NCBI GenBank assembly: GCA_902595825.1
Contig: CACJRP010000003.1
Coordinates: forward strand, 1-64,000
Length of the DNA stretch: 64,000 nucleotides
Source: an uncultured Bacteroidota bacterium
GTDB taxonomy: Bacteria > Bacteroidota > Bacteroidia > Flavobacteriales > Flavobacteriaceae
Direction: 5' to 3'
The position numbers and the translations under genes are program-made. The notes beneath the pieces were generated by a model that was given only the letters and a program-made list of their open reading frames with translations, ran no database searches and had not been told where the DNA came from. This document shows, in pieces, positions 19,357-30,304 of the stretch (positions within the stretch are counted from its first letter, which is position 1; every line of letters begins with the position of its first letter).

Positions 19357-19805
19357 AGAAAGCTATTTTTCCTGGATCGTTTGATCCTTTTACAATTGGA
19401 CATAAAGATATTGTTGAACAAGCATCAAATATTTTTGATGAAATAATTATTGCTGTCGGAAAAAATCCTTCTAAGTCGTGTATGTTTAGTTTAAATGATA
19501 GGATAAGTTTTATTAAAAAATCATTAGGTGCTAATTCAAAAATTAAAATTGAATCTTATTCTGAGTTAACAATAAGCTTTTGTAAATCAAATGACATAGA
19601 ATTTTTAATTCGTGGGTTAAGGAATGTCAAGGACTTTTTGTTTGAAAAAGATATCAAGAATATGCAAGAAACCTTTTCAAATGTTAAATCAATATATTTT
19701 ATATCCGGACCAAATTTTTCTTTTGTTAGTAGTAGTTTAATAAGGGATATTTTAAAACATGGAGGGAAATGTGACCATCTGTTGCCATTTAAATTAAATC
19801 ACTGA
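19353..19805 (+). CDS. coaD: Pantetheine-phosphate adenylyltransferase
   Basis: 'AIFPGSFDPFTIGHKDIVEQA', 'FLIRGLRNVKDF', 'FVSSSLIRDI'. Confidence 0.95.
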   Translation: MKKAIFPGSFDPFTIGHKDIVEQASNIFDEIIIAVGKNPSKSCMFSLNDRISFIKKSLGANSKIKIESYSELTISFCKSNDIEFLIRGLRNVKDFLFEKDIKNMQETFSNVKSIYFISGPNFSFVSSSLIRDILKHGGKCDHLLPFKLNH

Positions 19806-19808
19806 TTT

Positions 19809-20420
19809 TTATTTATTAAAATCAAAATAACTTGAAATTACAAGGTTTATATTCCTATACATTTTATTTTTTAAGGATGGGATAGAGTCTTTGTTAATCC
19901 AAATTGCCTTCTCAATACCTTCTCTTGTTTCTGGGGTAAGTTCCTTATCATAATCTGTTGTCATTAAATACCAAAAGGTCTTCTTTAAACGATACTTTCT
20001 ATTCTTTTTAAAAATATGAAAAGTAGTATTTAAAGGTTTTATTATTGATAAATTTTCAACTCCTGTTTCCTCCTCTACTTCTCTAATTGCTGCATTCTTA
20101 ACATCCTCATTTTTATTTATTCTTCCTTTGGGTAAATCCCATTTTTTATTTCTAAATATAAATAAGTATTGATTTGTATTTAAATTTCTAACTAATCCTC
20201 CAGCAGCTTCAATCAGCTTAAACATGTTAAAAAAATAATACCATAATTTTTCTTCTTTAGAATGATATAAAAAAAGCATTTTTACTTTTTTTGATTTTAA
20301 TACATGAACAATAAATTTTTTATTTGTGAATTTTACGTAAAAAAAAGGTGAATCTTCTTTAGGTGTAGTTATTTCTGTTGTTAGTACTATTGGCTTTTGA
20401 TTAAAAAATACTTTATACAT
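19809..20420 (-). CDS. NUDIX hydrolase
   Basis: Nudix box 'GRINKNEDVKNAAIREVEEETGVE'. Confidence 0.88.
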   Translation of the reverse strand: MYKVFFNQKPIVLTTEITTPKEDSPFFYVKFTNKKFIVHVLKSKKVKMLFLYHSKEEKLWYYFFNMFKLIEAAGGLVRNLNTNQYLFIFRNKKWDLPKGRINKNEDVKNAAIREVEEETGVENLSIIKPLNTTFHIFKKNRKYRLKKTFWYLMTTDYDKELTPETREGIEKAIWINKDSIPSLKNKMYRNINLVISSYFDFNK

Positions 20421-20423
20421 TTG
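20416..20423 (+). promoter_or_regulatory. -7 element TACATTTG for pyrE
   Basis: Exact TAnnTTTG ending 3 nt before pyrE ATG. Confidence 0.5.
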
Positions 20424-20426
20424 TGT

Positions 20427-21068
20427 ATGATTATTGGCGAAAAATTAGCAATTGAAACTGCTGAATTACTTCTACAAGTTAATGCAATAAAATTAAATAT
20501 TGAAAAGCCTTTCACTTGGTCGAGTGGTATAAAATCCCCAATATATTGTGATAACAGGTTAATTCTTTCATATCCAAAAATCAGAAAATTTATATCAAAT
20601 GAAATCTCTAAATTCATAAAGTCTAAATTCCAAAAAGATTTCTATGTAGCGGGTGTTGCTACAGGGTCAATTGCTATAGGAATACTTATTGCAGAAATTT
20701 TGAAAAAACCTTTTATATACGTGCGTCCGAAACCAAAATCTCATGGTGTCGGTAAACAAATTGAAGGGACGATTTTAGAAAAAACCCCTGTAGTAGTTAT
20801 TGAGGATCTCATTAGTACAGGAAAAAGTTCTTTAAATGCTGTAGAAGCTCTAGAAAAAAATGGTATTGATGTATTAGGTGTGTTCGCTATTTTCTCCTAT
20901 GAATTAGAAATTGCTAAAATTAACTTTGAAAAAGCGAATCAAAAGTTCTACTACCTAAGTGATTTCTCTAGACTAATAGAATGTTCAAGAAGGTATATGA
21001 ATCTTTCACAGAAAGATCTTGATAAAGTGAATAAATGGAAGAAAAATCCATCCAACTGGCTTATTTAA
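20427..21068 (+). CDS. pyrE: Orotate phosphoribosyltransferase
   Basis: 'FTWSSGIKSPIYCDNRL', 'VVVIEDLISTGKSSLNAVEAL'; start MIIGEKLA inside the track ORF. Confidence 0.92.
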   Translation: MIIGEKLAIETAELLLQVNAIKLNIEKPFTWSSGIKSPIYCDNRLILSYPKIRKFISNEISKFIKSKFQKDFYVAGVATGSIAIGILIAEILKKPFIYVRPKPKSHGVGKQIEGTILEKTPVVVIEDLISTGKSSLNAVEALEKNGIDVLGVFAIFSYELEIAKINFEKANQKFYYLSDFSRLIECSRRYMNLSQKDLDKVNKWKKNPSNWLI

Positions 21069-21819
21069 AAATAATTTTAATATCTGCAACCCGTGGTGTC
21101 TCTTTTACACCACTTGAATTTAAAATTTGAAACCTCTCATAATCATTAAGTCCCAATATTTTTCCTTTTTTGATGATTCCTTTGATTTCATATTCTATTA
21201 TTTTATTTCTTTGAAAAAAGCATTCATTAAAGTCCTTTTTGAGTAAATCAAAGTCCTTGTAAATGAGTATATTATCATTAAAAATATTTAAAAAATCATA
21301 AAGTATTTTTTTTAAACTAAATGAATCATTAGTGATGATTTTCATCGAAGTTGCATTGAGATTTTTTGGAAAGACAATTTGATTTACATTAATTCCAATA
21401 CCTACAATTGACCCCATCAATTTTTTTCCTTTGTATAAATTTTCTATTAATATCCCTGATATTTTTTTGTTTACTGACAAAATGTCGTTCGGCCATTTAA
21501 TAGACAGATTATTAATTCCATGATAACTTAAAACTTTTTTCACAGATAGTGAGGTGATTAAATTTAAACATAAATATGATGAGAAGAGAATTTTGTTACC
21601 ACCTAAAAATAACGAAAATGTTAAGTTTTTATTAGGGTTAGAATGCCATTTCTTGCTTCCTTGGCCCCTTCCATCAGTTTGATTCTTGACCCAAACCACT
21701 AATCCGTTTTTATGTAGTTGTCTATCATATAATCTTTTTATTTCGTTATTTGAAGAGTCAATGGCATTAATTTTGATTACTTTAAAGGGAATCACAAATT
21801 TGTACTTAATTTTAACCAA
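21061..21819 (-). CDS. birA: Biotin--[acetyl-CoA-carboxylase] ligase
   Basis: 'VWVKNQTDGRGQGSKKWHSNPNKNLTFSL', 'IKWPNDILSVNKKISGILIEN'. Confidence 0.88.
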   Translation of the reverse strand: MVKIKYKFVIPFKVIKINAIDSSNNEIKRLYDRQLHKNGLVVWVKNQTDGRGQGSKKWHSNPNKNLTFSLFLGGNKILFSSYLCLNLITSLSVKKVLSYHGINNLSIKWPNDILSVNKKISGILIENLYKGKKLMGSIVGIGINVNQIVFPKNLNATSMKIITNDSFSLKKILYDFLNIFNDNILIYKDFDLLKKDFNECFFQRNKIIEYEIKGIIKKGKILGLNDYERFQILNSSGVKETPRVADIKIIFK

Positions 21820-21842
21820 TATAATACTTTTGTAAAAAATTA

Positions 21843-22217
21843 ATGGTAATAGAGGCTGAAGGTAAAAATAAATTAATTGAAAAAATTGTGATAGGAATAT
21901 TAGACGTTAAAGGACACGATATTAAAATGATCGATTTAAGAAAAATTGAAAACAGAATTTGTGATTATTATGTTATTTGTTCAGGAAATTCAAACACACA
22001 TGTTTCAGCAATCCTAGAATCTGTTAAAAAAAAGGTCAGTAAAACCATGAAGGAAAAACCATCACATACAGAAGGTGAAGAAAATGCAGAATGGATTCTT
22101 TTAGATTATATTAATGTAGTTGTTCATATTTTTCAAAAACATGTAAGAGATTTTTACAGAATAGAAGAATTGTGGGGTGACTGTAAAACAAACCTAATTC
22201 CAATAAAAAATAACTAA
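21843..22217 (+). CDS. rsfS: Ribosome silencing factor
   Basis: 'CDYYVICSGNSNTHVSAI', 'AEWILLDYINVVVHIFQKHVRDFYRIEELWGD'. Confidence 0.93.
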   Translation: MVIEAEGKNKLIEKIVIGILDVKGHDIKMIDLRKIENRICDYYVICSGNSNTHVSAILESVKKKVSKTMKEKPSHTEGEENAEWILLDYINVVVHIFQKHVRDFYRIEELWGDCKTNLIPIKNN

Positions 22218-22218
22218 T

Positions 22219-24159
22219 ATGTCAAAAAAATTAAGCAAATCTCCAAATTTTAACCCATATTGGATATACGGTACAATCATACTTATCCTTTTAAGTTTAA
22301 GCTTCTTCGGTGAAGGTACCATTCAAGCTTCTAATAAAACCAATACTTCAGATTTTGAAAAGTTTCTTCTTAATGGTGACATAGACAAGGTTCTTATACA
22401 AAATGAAAAAATTGCTAAAATTTTTCTTAAAAGAGAAGCACTAGAAAGAAATGAACATAGAATAGCATCAAAAAAGAATCTCTTAGGACAAATCAATGAA
22501 AGTGGTCCTCATTATTCCTTCGAGTTTGGGGATTTAAAACTTTTTCAAGAAAAACTCGAAAAAGCCAGGTCGAGAAATTTGGATTTTCAATATGAATTCG
22601 TTACTGTAGAAAATAAATTTTTTGACATAATATTGAGTTTCCTTCCAATTATTGTAATAATTGGTGTCTGGATTTTTATTATGAGAAGAATGTCTGGAAA
22701 TGCTGGAGGTGGCGCTGGTGGTCAGATTTTTAATATTGGAAAATCAAAAGCTAAATTATTTGATGAAAAAAAGGATATAAAAATTACTTTCAAAGATGTT
22801 GCTGGTCTGGAAGGTGCAAAAGAAGAGGTCCAAGAGATTGTGGATTTTCTAAAAAATCCAAAAAAATATACAATTCTTGGAGGTAAAATTCCTAAAGGTG
22901 CACTTTTAGTTGGACAACCCGGTACTGGAAAAACTTTATTGGCAAAAGCTGTGGCAGGTGAAGCAAAGGTTCCCTTTTTTTCTTTATCAGGTTCAGATTT
23001 TGTTGAGATGTTTGTTGGTGTTGGTGCCTCAAGAGTAAGAGATTTATTTAAACAAGCTAAAGATAAATCACCCTCTATAATATTTATAGACGAAATAGAC
23101 GCAATTGGAAGAGCAAGAGGGAAAAACAATTTTACAGGGTCAAATGACGAGAGAGAAAATACCCTTAATCAACTTTTAACCGAGATGGATGGTTTTGGAA
23201 CAAATACTAATGTTATCGTTTTAGCAGCCACTAATAGAGCTGATGTATTAGATAAAGCATTGATGAGAGCAGGTAGGTTTGACAGGCAAATTTACGTCGA
23301 TTTACCTGATCTTAGAGAAAGAAAAGAAATCTTTCAAGTTCATCTAAAACCACTAAAGAAAACTAAAACACTAGATATTGACTTTCTTGCTAAACAAACA
23401 CCTGGTTTTTCTGGCGCTGATATTGCAAATGTTTGCAATGAAGCAGCCCTTATTGCTGCTAGGAAGAACAGAAAAAATGTTGGTAAACAGGATTTTTTAG
23501 ATGCTGTAGATAGAATTGTTGGTGGACTTGAAAAGAAAAATAAAATTATTTCTCAAGAGGAGAAGAAAACAATTGCATTTCATGAGGCAGGCCATGCTTT
23601 AGTAAGCTGGCTACTCGAATTTGCTGCTCCATTGGTAAAGGTCACAATAGTACCAAGAGGTAGATCTCTAGGTGCTGCTTGGTATTTGCCAGAAGAAAGA
23701 ATGATAGTCAGAACTGAACAAATGTTAGATGAAATGTGTGCAACCCTTGGAGGAAGAGCTGCAGAGAAAATAATTTTTAATAAAATTTCTACAGGTGCCT
23801 TAAGTGATCTTGAAAAGGTAACCCAACAGGCAAAAGCAATGGTAACAGTTTACGGTTTAAATGATGAAATTGGAAATATAACATACTACGATTCTAGTGG
23901 TCAAAGTGATTATAATTTTTCAAAACCTTACTCAGAAGAAACAGCCCAAACAATTGATAAGGAAATTTCTAAAATTGTAGAAAAACAATTTACTAGAGCA
24001 TGTAAGATAATTAAAACCCATAAGGAAAAATTGGACAAGTTGGCTACTAAATTATTAGAAAAGGAAGTTATCTTTAAAGATGATCTTGTCAAAATCTTAG
24101 GCAAAAGACCCTTCATAGAAAAAAATAACACAGAAATTCCTCCCAAAAAAAATAATTAA
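22219..24159 (+). CDS. ftsH: ATP-dependent zinc metalloprotease FtsH
   Basis: Walker A '[18 protein letters not shown]', '[11 protein letters not shown]', 'HEAGH'. Confidence 0.97.
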   Translation: MSKKLSKSPNFNPYWIYGTIILILLSLSFFGEGTIQASNKTNTSDFEKFLLNGDIDKVLIQNEKIAKIFLKREALERNEHRIASKKNLLGQINESGPHYSFEFGDLKLFQEKLEKARSRNLDFQYEFVTVENKFFDIILSFLPIIVIIGVWIFIMRRMSGNAGGGAGGQIFNIGKSKAKLFDEKKDIKITFKDVAGLEGAKEEVQEIVDFLKNPKKYTILGGKIPKGALLVGQPGTGKTLLAKAVAGEAKVPFFSLSGSDFVEMFVGVGASRVRDLFKQAKDKSPSIIFIDEIDAIGRARGKNNFTGSNDERENTLNQLLTEMDGFGTNTNVIVLAATNRADVLDKALMRAGRFDRQIYVDLPDLRERKEIFQVHLKPLKKTKTLDIDFLAKQTPGFSGADIANVCNEAALIAARKNRKNVGKQDFLDAVDRIVGGLEKKNKIISQEEKKTIAFHEAGHALVSWLLEFAAPLVKVTIVPRGRSLGAAWYLPEERMIVRTEQMLDEMCATLGGRAAEKIIFNKISTGALSDLEKVTQQAKAMVTVYGLNDEIGNITYYDSSGQSDYNFSKPYSEETAQTIDKEISKIVEKQFTRACKIIKTHKEKLDKLATKLLEKEVIFKDDLVKILGKRPFIEKNNTEIPPKKNN

Positions 24160-24163
24160 AAGG

Positions 24164-24733
24164 GTGGGGTTGTTAGGTAAATTTTTTCGTAAAAATAAAC
24201 CTAAAAAAAGCAAGTATCTTCCCGAAAAAAAAGAACCAGTAGACATCTCATTCGTTAAAAAATTTACTTCAAATGGAGGAAAATTCCTCTATTGTGAAAA
24301 TGAAGAAGAATTAAAAACTAATTTTCAAAATATTTTAATTGAGAATCAAATATCTACCTCAGAAGTTTTTTCTTGCGAAGACTCTCTCGTTAACTATTTC
24401 CAAATCAATAATGAAATCATAAATTCTAAGGCCTTTCTAATAAACTGTGATTTTTTAATATCTGATCAAGGTTCCATCATGGTGTCCAATCGTCAGATTT
24501 TGGATAAAAAACTAGATGAGTTACCAAAAATTTTAATAATAATAGCAAACACTTCAGACATTAAAAATGATGTTAGTGATGCTATGAGTGCAATTAAAAA
24601 TAAATATGGTAAATCAATTCCTCTAAATATTACAAATATCCATCCCACAGATACTAAAAAAAACTCAAATTTCATCTCCTATAAAAGAACATCAAAAGAG
24701 TTATATTTGCTTTTAAGGGATGTTAATAAATGA
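24164..24733 (+). CDS. LUD (LutC/YkgG) domain protein
   Basis: 'ISDQGSIMVSNRQILDKKLDELPKILIIIANTSDI'; conserved position between ftsH and cdsA. Confidence 0.65.
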   Translation: MGLLGKFFRKNKPKKSKYLPEKKEPVDISFVKKFTSNGGKFLYCENEEELKTNFQNILIENQISTSEVFSCEDSLVNYFQINNEIINSKAFLINCDFLISDQGSIMVSNRQILDKKLDELPKILIIIANTSDIKNDVSDAMSAIKNKYGKSIPLNITNIHPTDTKKNSNFISYKRTSKELYLLLRDVNK

Positions 24734-25515
24734 AAAATTTTTGGACACGCTTTTTATCAGGTTTGTTGTACGCTTTACTAATAACAATATCTATTTTCTA
24801 TTCTAATATTTCTTTTAAAATATTAATCACAATTTTGTCAACTATTGTGCTTAAAGAATATTTTAATCTTGTCAACCTAGAAAATTACTCTTTCCTATTA
24901 CTTACTTTGTTTTTTATTTGGGCTCCTAAAAATTTAATTATTAATAATTATATAATCATAACTATCTGTGTTGTTTCTTTAATATCTAATATTTATTGTA
25001 CAATTTTACTTTTTTTCAATAGGGGTTTTAAATATTCAAAAATTAATTTTTATTTGTCATCATTATATATAACTACTTCTTTCTTTTTTATGGTTCTAAT
25101 TCATGAACATGGAACCGTTTTTAGTCCTTTATATCTGTTTGTATTTTTTTCTTCAACCTGGGTAAATAATACTTTTGCTTATTTGGTAGGCTCTAAATTT
25201 GGTAAAAATAAAATTCTGGAGGAAATTTCTCCTAACAAAACTTGGGAGGGATTTTTCGGTGGGTTTTTTGCATCATTCACTTTTATATCACTTATGGAAT
25301 ATTATTTTAATCTATTTAATATTTATTGGATAGTTTTAGTAATAATAATACCAGTTGTTTCATTAATTGGTGATCTTCTACAATCATTATATAAAAGAAA
25401 AGCAAAAACAAAGGATAGTGGAAATTTAATACCTGGTCATGGTGGAGCTTACGATAGAATGGATAGTGTTATTTATTCCGCTCTTTATTACTATCTTTTC
25501 CTAAAATTAATTTAG
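24730..25515 (+). CDS. cdsA: Phosphatidate cytidylyltransferase
   Basis: 'SPNKTWEGFFGGFFAS', 'KDSGNLIPGHGGAYDRMDS'. Confidence 0.93.
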   Translation: MKNFWTRFLSGLLYALLITISIFYSNISFKILITILSTIVLKEYFNLVNLENYSFLLLTLFFIWAPKNLIINNYIIITICVVSLISNIYCTILLFFNRGFKYSKINFYLSSLYITTSFFFMVLIHEHGTVFSPLYLFVFFSSTWVNNTFAYLVGSKFGKNKILEEISPNKTWEGFFGGFFASFTFISLMEYYFNLFNIYWIVLVIIIPVVSLIGDLLQSLYKRKAKTKDSGNLIPGHGGAYDRMDSVIYSALYYYLFLKLI

Positions 25516-25517
25516 AT

Positions 25518-26162
25518 ATGTTTCATAAAGAGGGATTTAGAATAATAATTATTTCGCTACTAATAACATCTTGTTTAATTATTTACTTTGAATATTCATT
25601 AAATAGCAATAAACTGAAATTTTTTTTAAGTTTATTTTGTCTCATATTTTTTATCCTAATCCTACAATTTTTTCGAAATCCGAAAAGAAAAATTAAGCTC
25701 AATGATAAGTCAATTTTAGCTCCTGCAGATGGAAAGATAGTAATAATCCAAGAAGTTTATGAAAACGAATTTTACAAAGAAAATCGATTACAGGTTTCTA
25801 TTTTTATGTCGCCATTTAATGTACACGTTACAAGGTACCCTGTTGGTGGTGAAATTATTTTTAATAAATATCATCCTGGAAAATATTTATTTGCATGGCA
25901 TCCAAAATCTTCGGAATTGAACGAGAGAACCTCTGTGGTGATTAAAAACAAATTTTTTGGAAATATTCTTTATAGACAAATAGCTGGTGCTTTAGCTAGA
26001 AGGATAGTAAATTATGCAACTGTTGGAAGGAAAATTAAACAAGGGGATGATTCAGGATTTATCAAATTTGGTTCAAGACTAGATATCTTTTTACCTCTAA
26101 AAACCAAAGTGAGTGTTAGGATCAATCAAAAGGTAAAAGGTGGCATTAGCAAGATAGCATAG
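25518..26162 (+). CDS. psd: Phosphatidylserine decarboxylase family protein
   Basis: 'ILAPADGKIVIIQEV', 'SIFMSPFNVHVTRYPVGGEI', 'GSRLDIFLP'. Confidence 0.9.
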   Translation: MFHKEGFRIIIISLLITSCLIIYFEYSLNSNKLKFFLSLFCLIFFILILQFFRNPKRKIKLNDKSILAPADGKIVIIQEVYENEFYKENRLQVSIFMSPFNVHVTRYPVGGEIIFNKYHPGKYLFAWHPKSSELNERTSVVIKNKFFGNILYRQIAGALARRIVNYATVGRKIKQGDDSGFIKFGSRLDIFLPLKTKVSVRINQKVKGGISKIA

Positions 26163-26163
26163 A

Positions 26164-28791
26164 TTATATTGATGAAATATTCTTCTTTAATATTTCAATC
26201 TTTTTGATCACATCAGATTCCTTTTTTAATTCATTTTCAATTACCTTTTTGGGTGCGTTATCTGTAAATTTTTTATTGTTTAATTTTTTTCTTACAGATT
26301 TTAAAAATCCTTCAGCATAAGACAATTCATTTTCAAGTTTTTCTTGTTCAAGTTTTGAATCTAAATTAAAATTAACTGGAATAGCAAATTCTATGTCTTC
26401 TACAATAAAAGTATAATCTGAAATATCTTTTTCTGATTTTATTGCTTTTACACTTTCTAAATTCCCTAATTTTTTTAAAACTTCAGTAAAAGGCAACTTT
26501 TTTTCATTGCTAATAAATTTTAAATCAAGTGACCTAGTTCCTTTAATAAGTTTTTCTTTTCTAAATTTTCGAATTTCCGAAATGATTTTTTTTGTTCGGT
26601 CAAAATCATTTAAAATTTTTGAATCATACTTTTGTTTAATAGGCCAACTTGTTATCATTATAGATTCTTTTTTTTGGTTTTTTATTTTTTGCCACAATTC
26701 TTCAGTAATAAATGGCATGAATGGGTGGAGTAGTTCAAGATTGATTGAAAACAATTTTTTAATCTTATCTAAAAACTGCTTATTTATAGGCTTTCCTGAA
26801 TCAGGTTTGATCGCTTCTAAAAACCATGAACAAAAATCATCCCATATCAATTTATATATAAGCATTAATGAGTCCGAAATTCTGAAATTATCAAAGTTTT
26901 TATTTACCAGATTTATAGTAGAGTATAGTTTATTTTCATACCATTTTATAATATTTAAATTTTTCTCACTATTTTGATTATTTTCTTCTACTGCCCATGA
27001 AGAAATCAACCTATATGAATTCCAAATTTTATTTGCAAAATTTTTACCTTGCCTGCAAAGTGATTCGTCAAATAATAAATCATTACCTGCCGTAGAACTT
27101 AGCATGAGCCCCACTCTTACAGCATCAGCACCATAACTTTTGATTAATTTTAAGGGGTCAGGTGAATTACCTAGCTGCTTTGACATTTTTTGTCTTTTTT
27201 TATCCCTTACCAATCCAGTAAAATAAATATTTTTAAATGGTTCCACCCCCGTAAATTCATAACCTGAAATTATCATTCTAATAACCCAGAAGAATATAAT
27301 ATCTGGACCAGTCACAAGATCTTGTGTGGGATAATAATATTTAAACTCCGAATTATTAGGTTCACAAATTCCATTAAAAACAGATATTGGCCATAACCAA
27401 GATGAAAACCATGTGTCTAACACATCGGGATCTTGTGTGACTTGACTAGAATCGATATTTTCAAAGCCACTGATTTTTTTGATTTTACTCATAGCTATAT
27501 CCTTACTTTCAGCAACAACGAAATCTTCTTCCCCTTTCCCAAAATAGAAAACAGGTATTCTATGACCCCACCACAACTGTCTGGAAATATTCCAATCTCT
27601 AATGTTTTCAAGCCAATGCTTATATAAATTTTCAAATTTTTTGGGATGAAGATTTACTTTTTTAGTTTTAAAAACTGCATCTAATGCGGGTACTGAAATA
27701 TCATTCATCTTTAAAAACCATTGCTTTGAAATTCTTGGTTCAATTACAACTTTTGTTCTTTCTGAAACTCCGATGTTGTGTTTATAATTTTCAATTTTTA
27801 TTAAAAAGCCTTTTTCTTCTAGTTCCTTATGAATTTTTTTTCTAACATCAAATCTGTCCATCCCTTGATAATGCAAACTATTTTCATTTAGAGTTCCATT
27901 TGAGTTAAAAATATTAATGCTTTTTAGTTTATGTTTTTTTCCTATAAGATTATCATTTAAGTCATGGGCAGGTGTTATTTTTAAGGCTCCTGTTCCAAAT
28001 GTTGAGTCAACGTATTCATCTTCAATAATTGGTATTAACCTGTTTGAAATTGGTACAAAAACTCTTTTACCGATAAGATTTCTATACCTTTCGTCACGGG
28101 GATTAACACACACTGCTGTATCTCCAAAAATTGTTTCTGGCCTAGTTGTGGCAATTGATATTTTATTATTGCTGTTTTCAATTTGATATGAAATGTAAAA
28201 CAATAAACCTTGCTTTTCTACATATATTACCTCTTCATCTGACAAAGTTGTCTCAGCTTTAGGATCCCAATTGACCATTTTATTTTCTCTATAAATTAAT
28301 TTTTTTTCATAAAGTTGAATAAAAACTTTTGTTACAGCTTTGTATAAGTCATCATCTAAAGTGAATTTAGTTCTATCCCAATCGCATGAACACCCTATTT
28401 TTTTTAGTTGCTCTAAGATTATGCCTCCATATTTTTTAGTCCAATCCCAAGCATGCTTTAAAAACTCATCTCTTGAAAGAGATTTTTTTTCAATACCCTT
28501 TTCTTTCAAGTAAGAAACCACCTTGGCCTCGGTTGCTATTGATGCATGGTCTGTTCCAGGAACCCAGCAAGAGTTCATACCGCTCATCCTAGCACGCCTT
28601 ACTAATATATCTTGAATAGTATTGTTTAGCATATGTCCCATATGTAAAACTCCCGTTACATTTGGAGGTGGAATAACAATTGTGTATGGTTTTTTCGAGT
28701 TCGGTTTTGACTGAAAAATTTTTTTTTCTAGCCAATAACTATACCATTTTTCTTCAATTTCAGACGGATCAAACTTTGCGGATAGGGGCAT
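26164..28791 (-). CDS. valS: Valyl-tRNA synthetase
   Basis: 'PPPNVTGVLHMGHMLNNTIQD', 'KMSKQLGNSPDPLKLI'. Confidence 0.96.
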   Translation of the reverse strand: MPLSAKFDPSEIEEKWYSYWLEKKIFQSKPNSKKPYTIVIPPPNVTGVLHMGHMLNNTIQDILVRRARMSGMNSCWVPGTDHASIATEAKVVSYLKEKGIEKKSLSRDEFLKHAWDWTKKYGGIILEQLKKIGCSCDWDRTKFTLDDDLYKAVTKVFIQLYEKKLIYRENKMVNWDPKAETTLSDEEVIYVEKQGLLFYISYQIENSNNKISIATTRPETIFGDTAVCVNPRDERYRNLIGKRVFVPISNRLIPIIEDEYVDSTFGTGALKITPAHDLNDNLIGKKHKLKSINIFNSNGTLNENSLHYQGMDRFDVRKKIHKELEEKGFLIKIENYKHNIGVSERTKVVIEPRISKQWFLKMNDISVPALDAVFKTKKVNLHPKKFENLYKHWLENIRDWNISRQLWWGHRIPVFYFGKGEEDFVVAESKDIAMSKIKKISGFENIDSSQVTQDPDVLDTWFSSWLWPISVFNGICEPNNSEFKYYYPTQDLVTGPDIIFFWVIRMIISGYEFTGVEPFKNIYFTGLVRDKKRQKMSKQLGNSPDPLKLIKSYGADAVRVGLMLSSTAGNDLLFDESLCRQGKNFANKIWNSYRLISSWAVEENNQNSEKNLNIIKWYENKLYSTINLVNKNFDNFRISDSLMLIYKLIWDDFCSWFLEAIKPDSGKPINKQFLDKIKKLFSINLELLHPFMPFITEELWQKIKNQKKESIMITSWPIKQKYDSKILNDFDRTKKIISEIRKFRKEKLIKGTRSLDLKFISNEKKLPFTEVLKKLGNLESVKAIKSEKDISDYTFIVEDIEFAIPVNFNLDSKLEQEKLENELSYAEGFLKSVRKKLNNKKFTDNAPKKVIENELKKESDVIKKIEILKKNISSI

Positions 28792-28917
28792 GAAATTATA
28801 GTTCTCTAAATAATTTTTTATAAAAGTACTTTTAGTTTAATTAAAAAAAAAATAACACTTGGGTCTACTTGTATAAAAAATATCGAAATTTGTATATTAT
28901 TTATGTAAATTAATGTT

Positions 28918-29289
28918 ATGAAAAATTTATTATTCCTTTTTATTGCTTTAAACACGGGTTTTATTTTTTCTCAAGAAGTTGGACCAAAAATAGAATTTAA
29001 ATCTCTTGAAATTAATTATGGTCAAATATCTAAGGGTGATAATGGCGTTAGGATTTTTAAATTTACCAATATAGGATCAATGCCATTGATTATAAATAAA
29101 GTGTATTCATCTTGTGGTTGTACAATACCAAAAAAACCGTCTTCACCAATTAACCCTGGTCAAGAAGACGAAATCCAAGTAAAATATGACACTAACAGAG
29201 TTGGACCAATAAGGAAAACAATAACTGTTCTATCAAATGCTATCAACTCTCCAACAATATCCCTAAAGATAACGGGAAATGTTGAATAG
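28918..29289 (+). CDS. DUF1573 domain secreted protein
   Basis: 'IEFKSLEINYGQISKGDNGVRIFKFTNIGSMPLIINKVYSSCGCTIP'. Confidence 0.85.
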   Translation: MKNLLFLFIALNTGFIFSQEVGPKIEFKSLEINYGQISKGDNGVRIFKFTNIGSMPLIINKVYSSCGCTIPKKPSSPINPGQEDEIQVKYDTNRVGPIRKTITVLSNAINSPTISLKITGNVE

Positions 29290-30304
29290 AGGTTCTGGTT
29301 TGGAAATTAAAAATAATTACTCTCTCGAAAAATTAAATACTTTTGGTTTAGACGTAGCATCAGAATTTTTTTACATCGTTAAAAGTTTAAGAGAATTAAA
29401 AATTGTTTTAAGAGAAAATAAAACAAAAAAAATAACTATAATAGGCGGGGGTAGCAACATTTTATTTACAAAATTTTTAGACGGTCTGTGTTTAAAAATT
29501 GATTTAAAAGGAATAGATGTCGTTGAAGAAAATAAAAACAACGTTGTTGTGAAGGTAATGGCAGGAGAAAATTGGCATGATTTTGTTAAATGGTCTGTAA
29601 ATAAAGGCTTTGGTGGTGTTGAAAATTTATCTTTAATTCCAGGGCTTGTTGGTGCTGCCCCGATACAAAACATTGGAGCCTACGGAGTTGAGTTGAAGGA
29701 TGTTTTTGTAAGCTGTGAAACTGTAAATATTAAGGACCAAACTGAAAAAGAATTTGATGAAAAACGTTGTTTATTCGGTTATAGGACTTCACGTTTTAAA
29801 ACTATCGATAAAAATATTTATGTAATTATATCAATTAAATTAAGATTAACCAAAAAAAAACATAAATACAATATTTCATACGGGTCTGTGAAAGAGGAAA
29901 TCGGTAATAGGAAAATAAACCTAAAGTCGATTTCTAAAGCGGTAATTAAAATTAGAAAGAGTAAATTACCAGATACAAATTTTATAGGAAATTGTGGTAG
30001 TTTTTTTAAAAATCCAGTGATTAACGAAAAAAAATATTTTGAACTAAAAAATATGTATCCATCAATCTCTGCATTTAAAGTTGAAAAAAATCAATATAAA
30101 GTATCAGCAGCTTGGCTGATTGAGTATCTAAAATACAAGGGGAAATCAATTGGTAATGTTGGTGTTTACAAAAATCAAGCATTAGTTTTGGTAAATTTGG
30201 GGGGAGCCACTGGAAAAGAAGTATTATACCTAGCTGATAAAATAACTTCTGAGGTTTATTCTACTTTTCAAATAAGTTTACAACCTGAAGTTGAAATATT
30301 ATAA
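29279..30304 (+). CDS. murB: UDP-N-acetylmuramate dehydrogenase
   Basis: 'IIGGGSNILFT', 'NLSLIPGLVGAAPIQNIGAYGVELKD', 'NCGSFFKNPV'. Confidence 0.93.
   Translation: MLNRGSGLEIKNNYSLEKLNTFGLDVASEFFYIVKSLRELKIVLRENKTKKITIIGGGSNILFTKFLDGLCLKIDLKGIDVVEENKNNVVVKVMAGENWHDFVKWSVNKGFGGVENLSLIPGLVGAAPIQNIGAYGVELKDVFVSCETVNIKDQTEKEFDEKRCLFGYRTSRFKTIDKNIYVIISIKLRLTKKKHKYNISYGSVKEEIGNRKINLKSISKAVIKIRKSKLPDTNFIGNCGSFFKNPVINEKKYFELKNMYPSISAFKVEKNQYKVSAAWLIEYLKYKGKSIGNVGVYKNQALVLVNLGGATGKEVLYLADKITSEVYSTFQISLQPEVEIL

Noticed and set aside
22722-23129. Minus-strand ORF of 135 aa
   Set aside because: Lies fully inside ftsH, antisense, no recognisable domain.
26507-26977. Plus-strand ORF of 156 aa
   Set aside because: Antisense to valS; hydrophobic low-complexity translation without homology cues.
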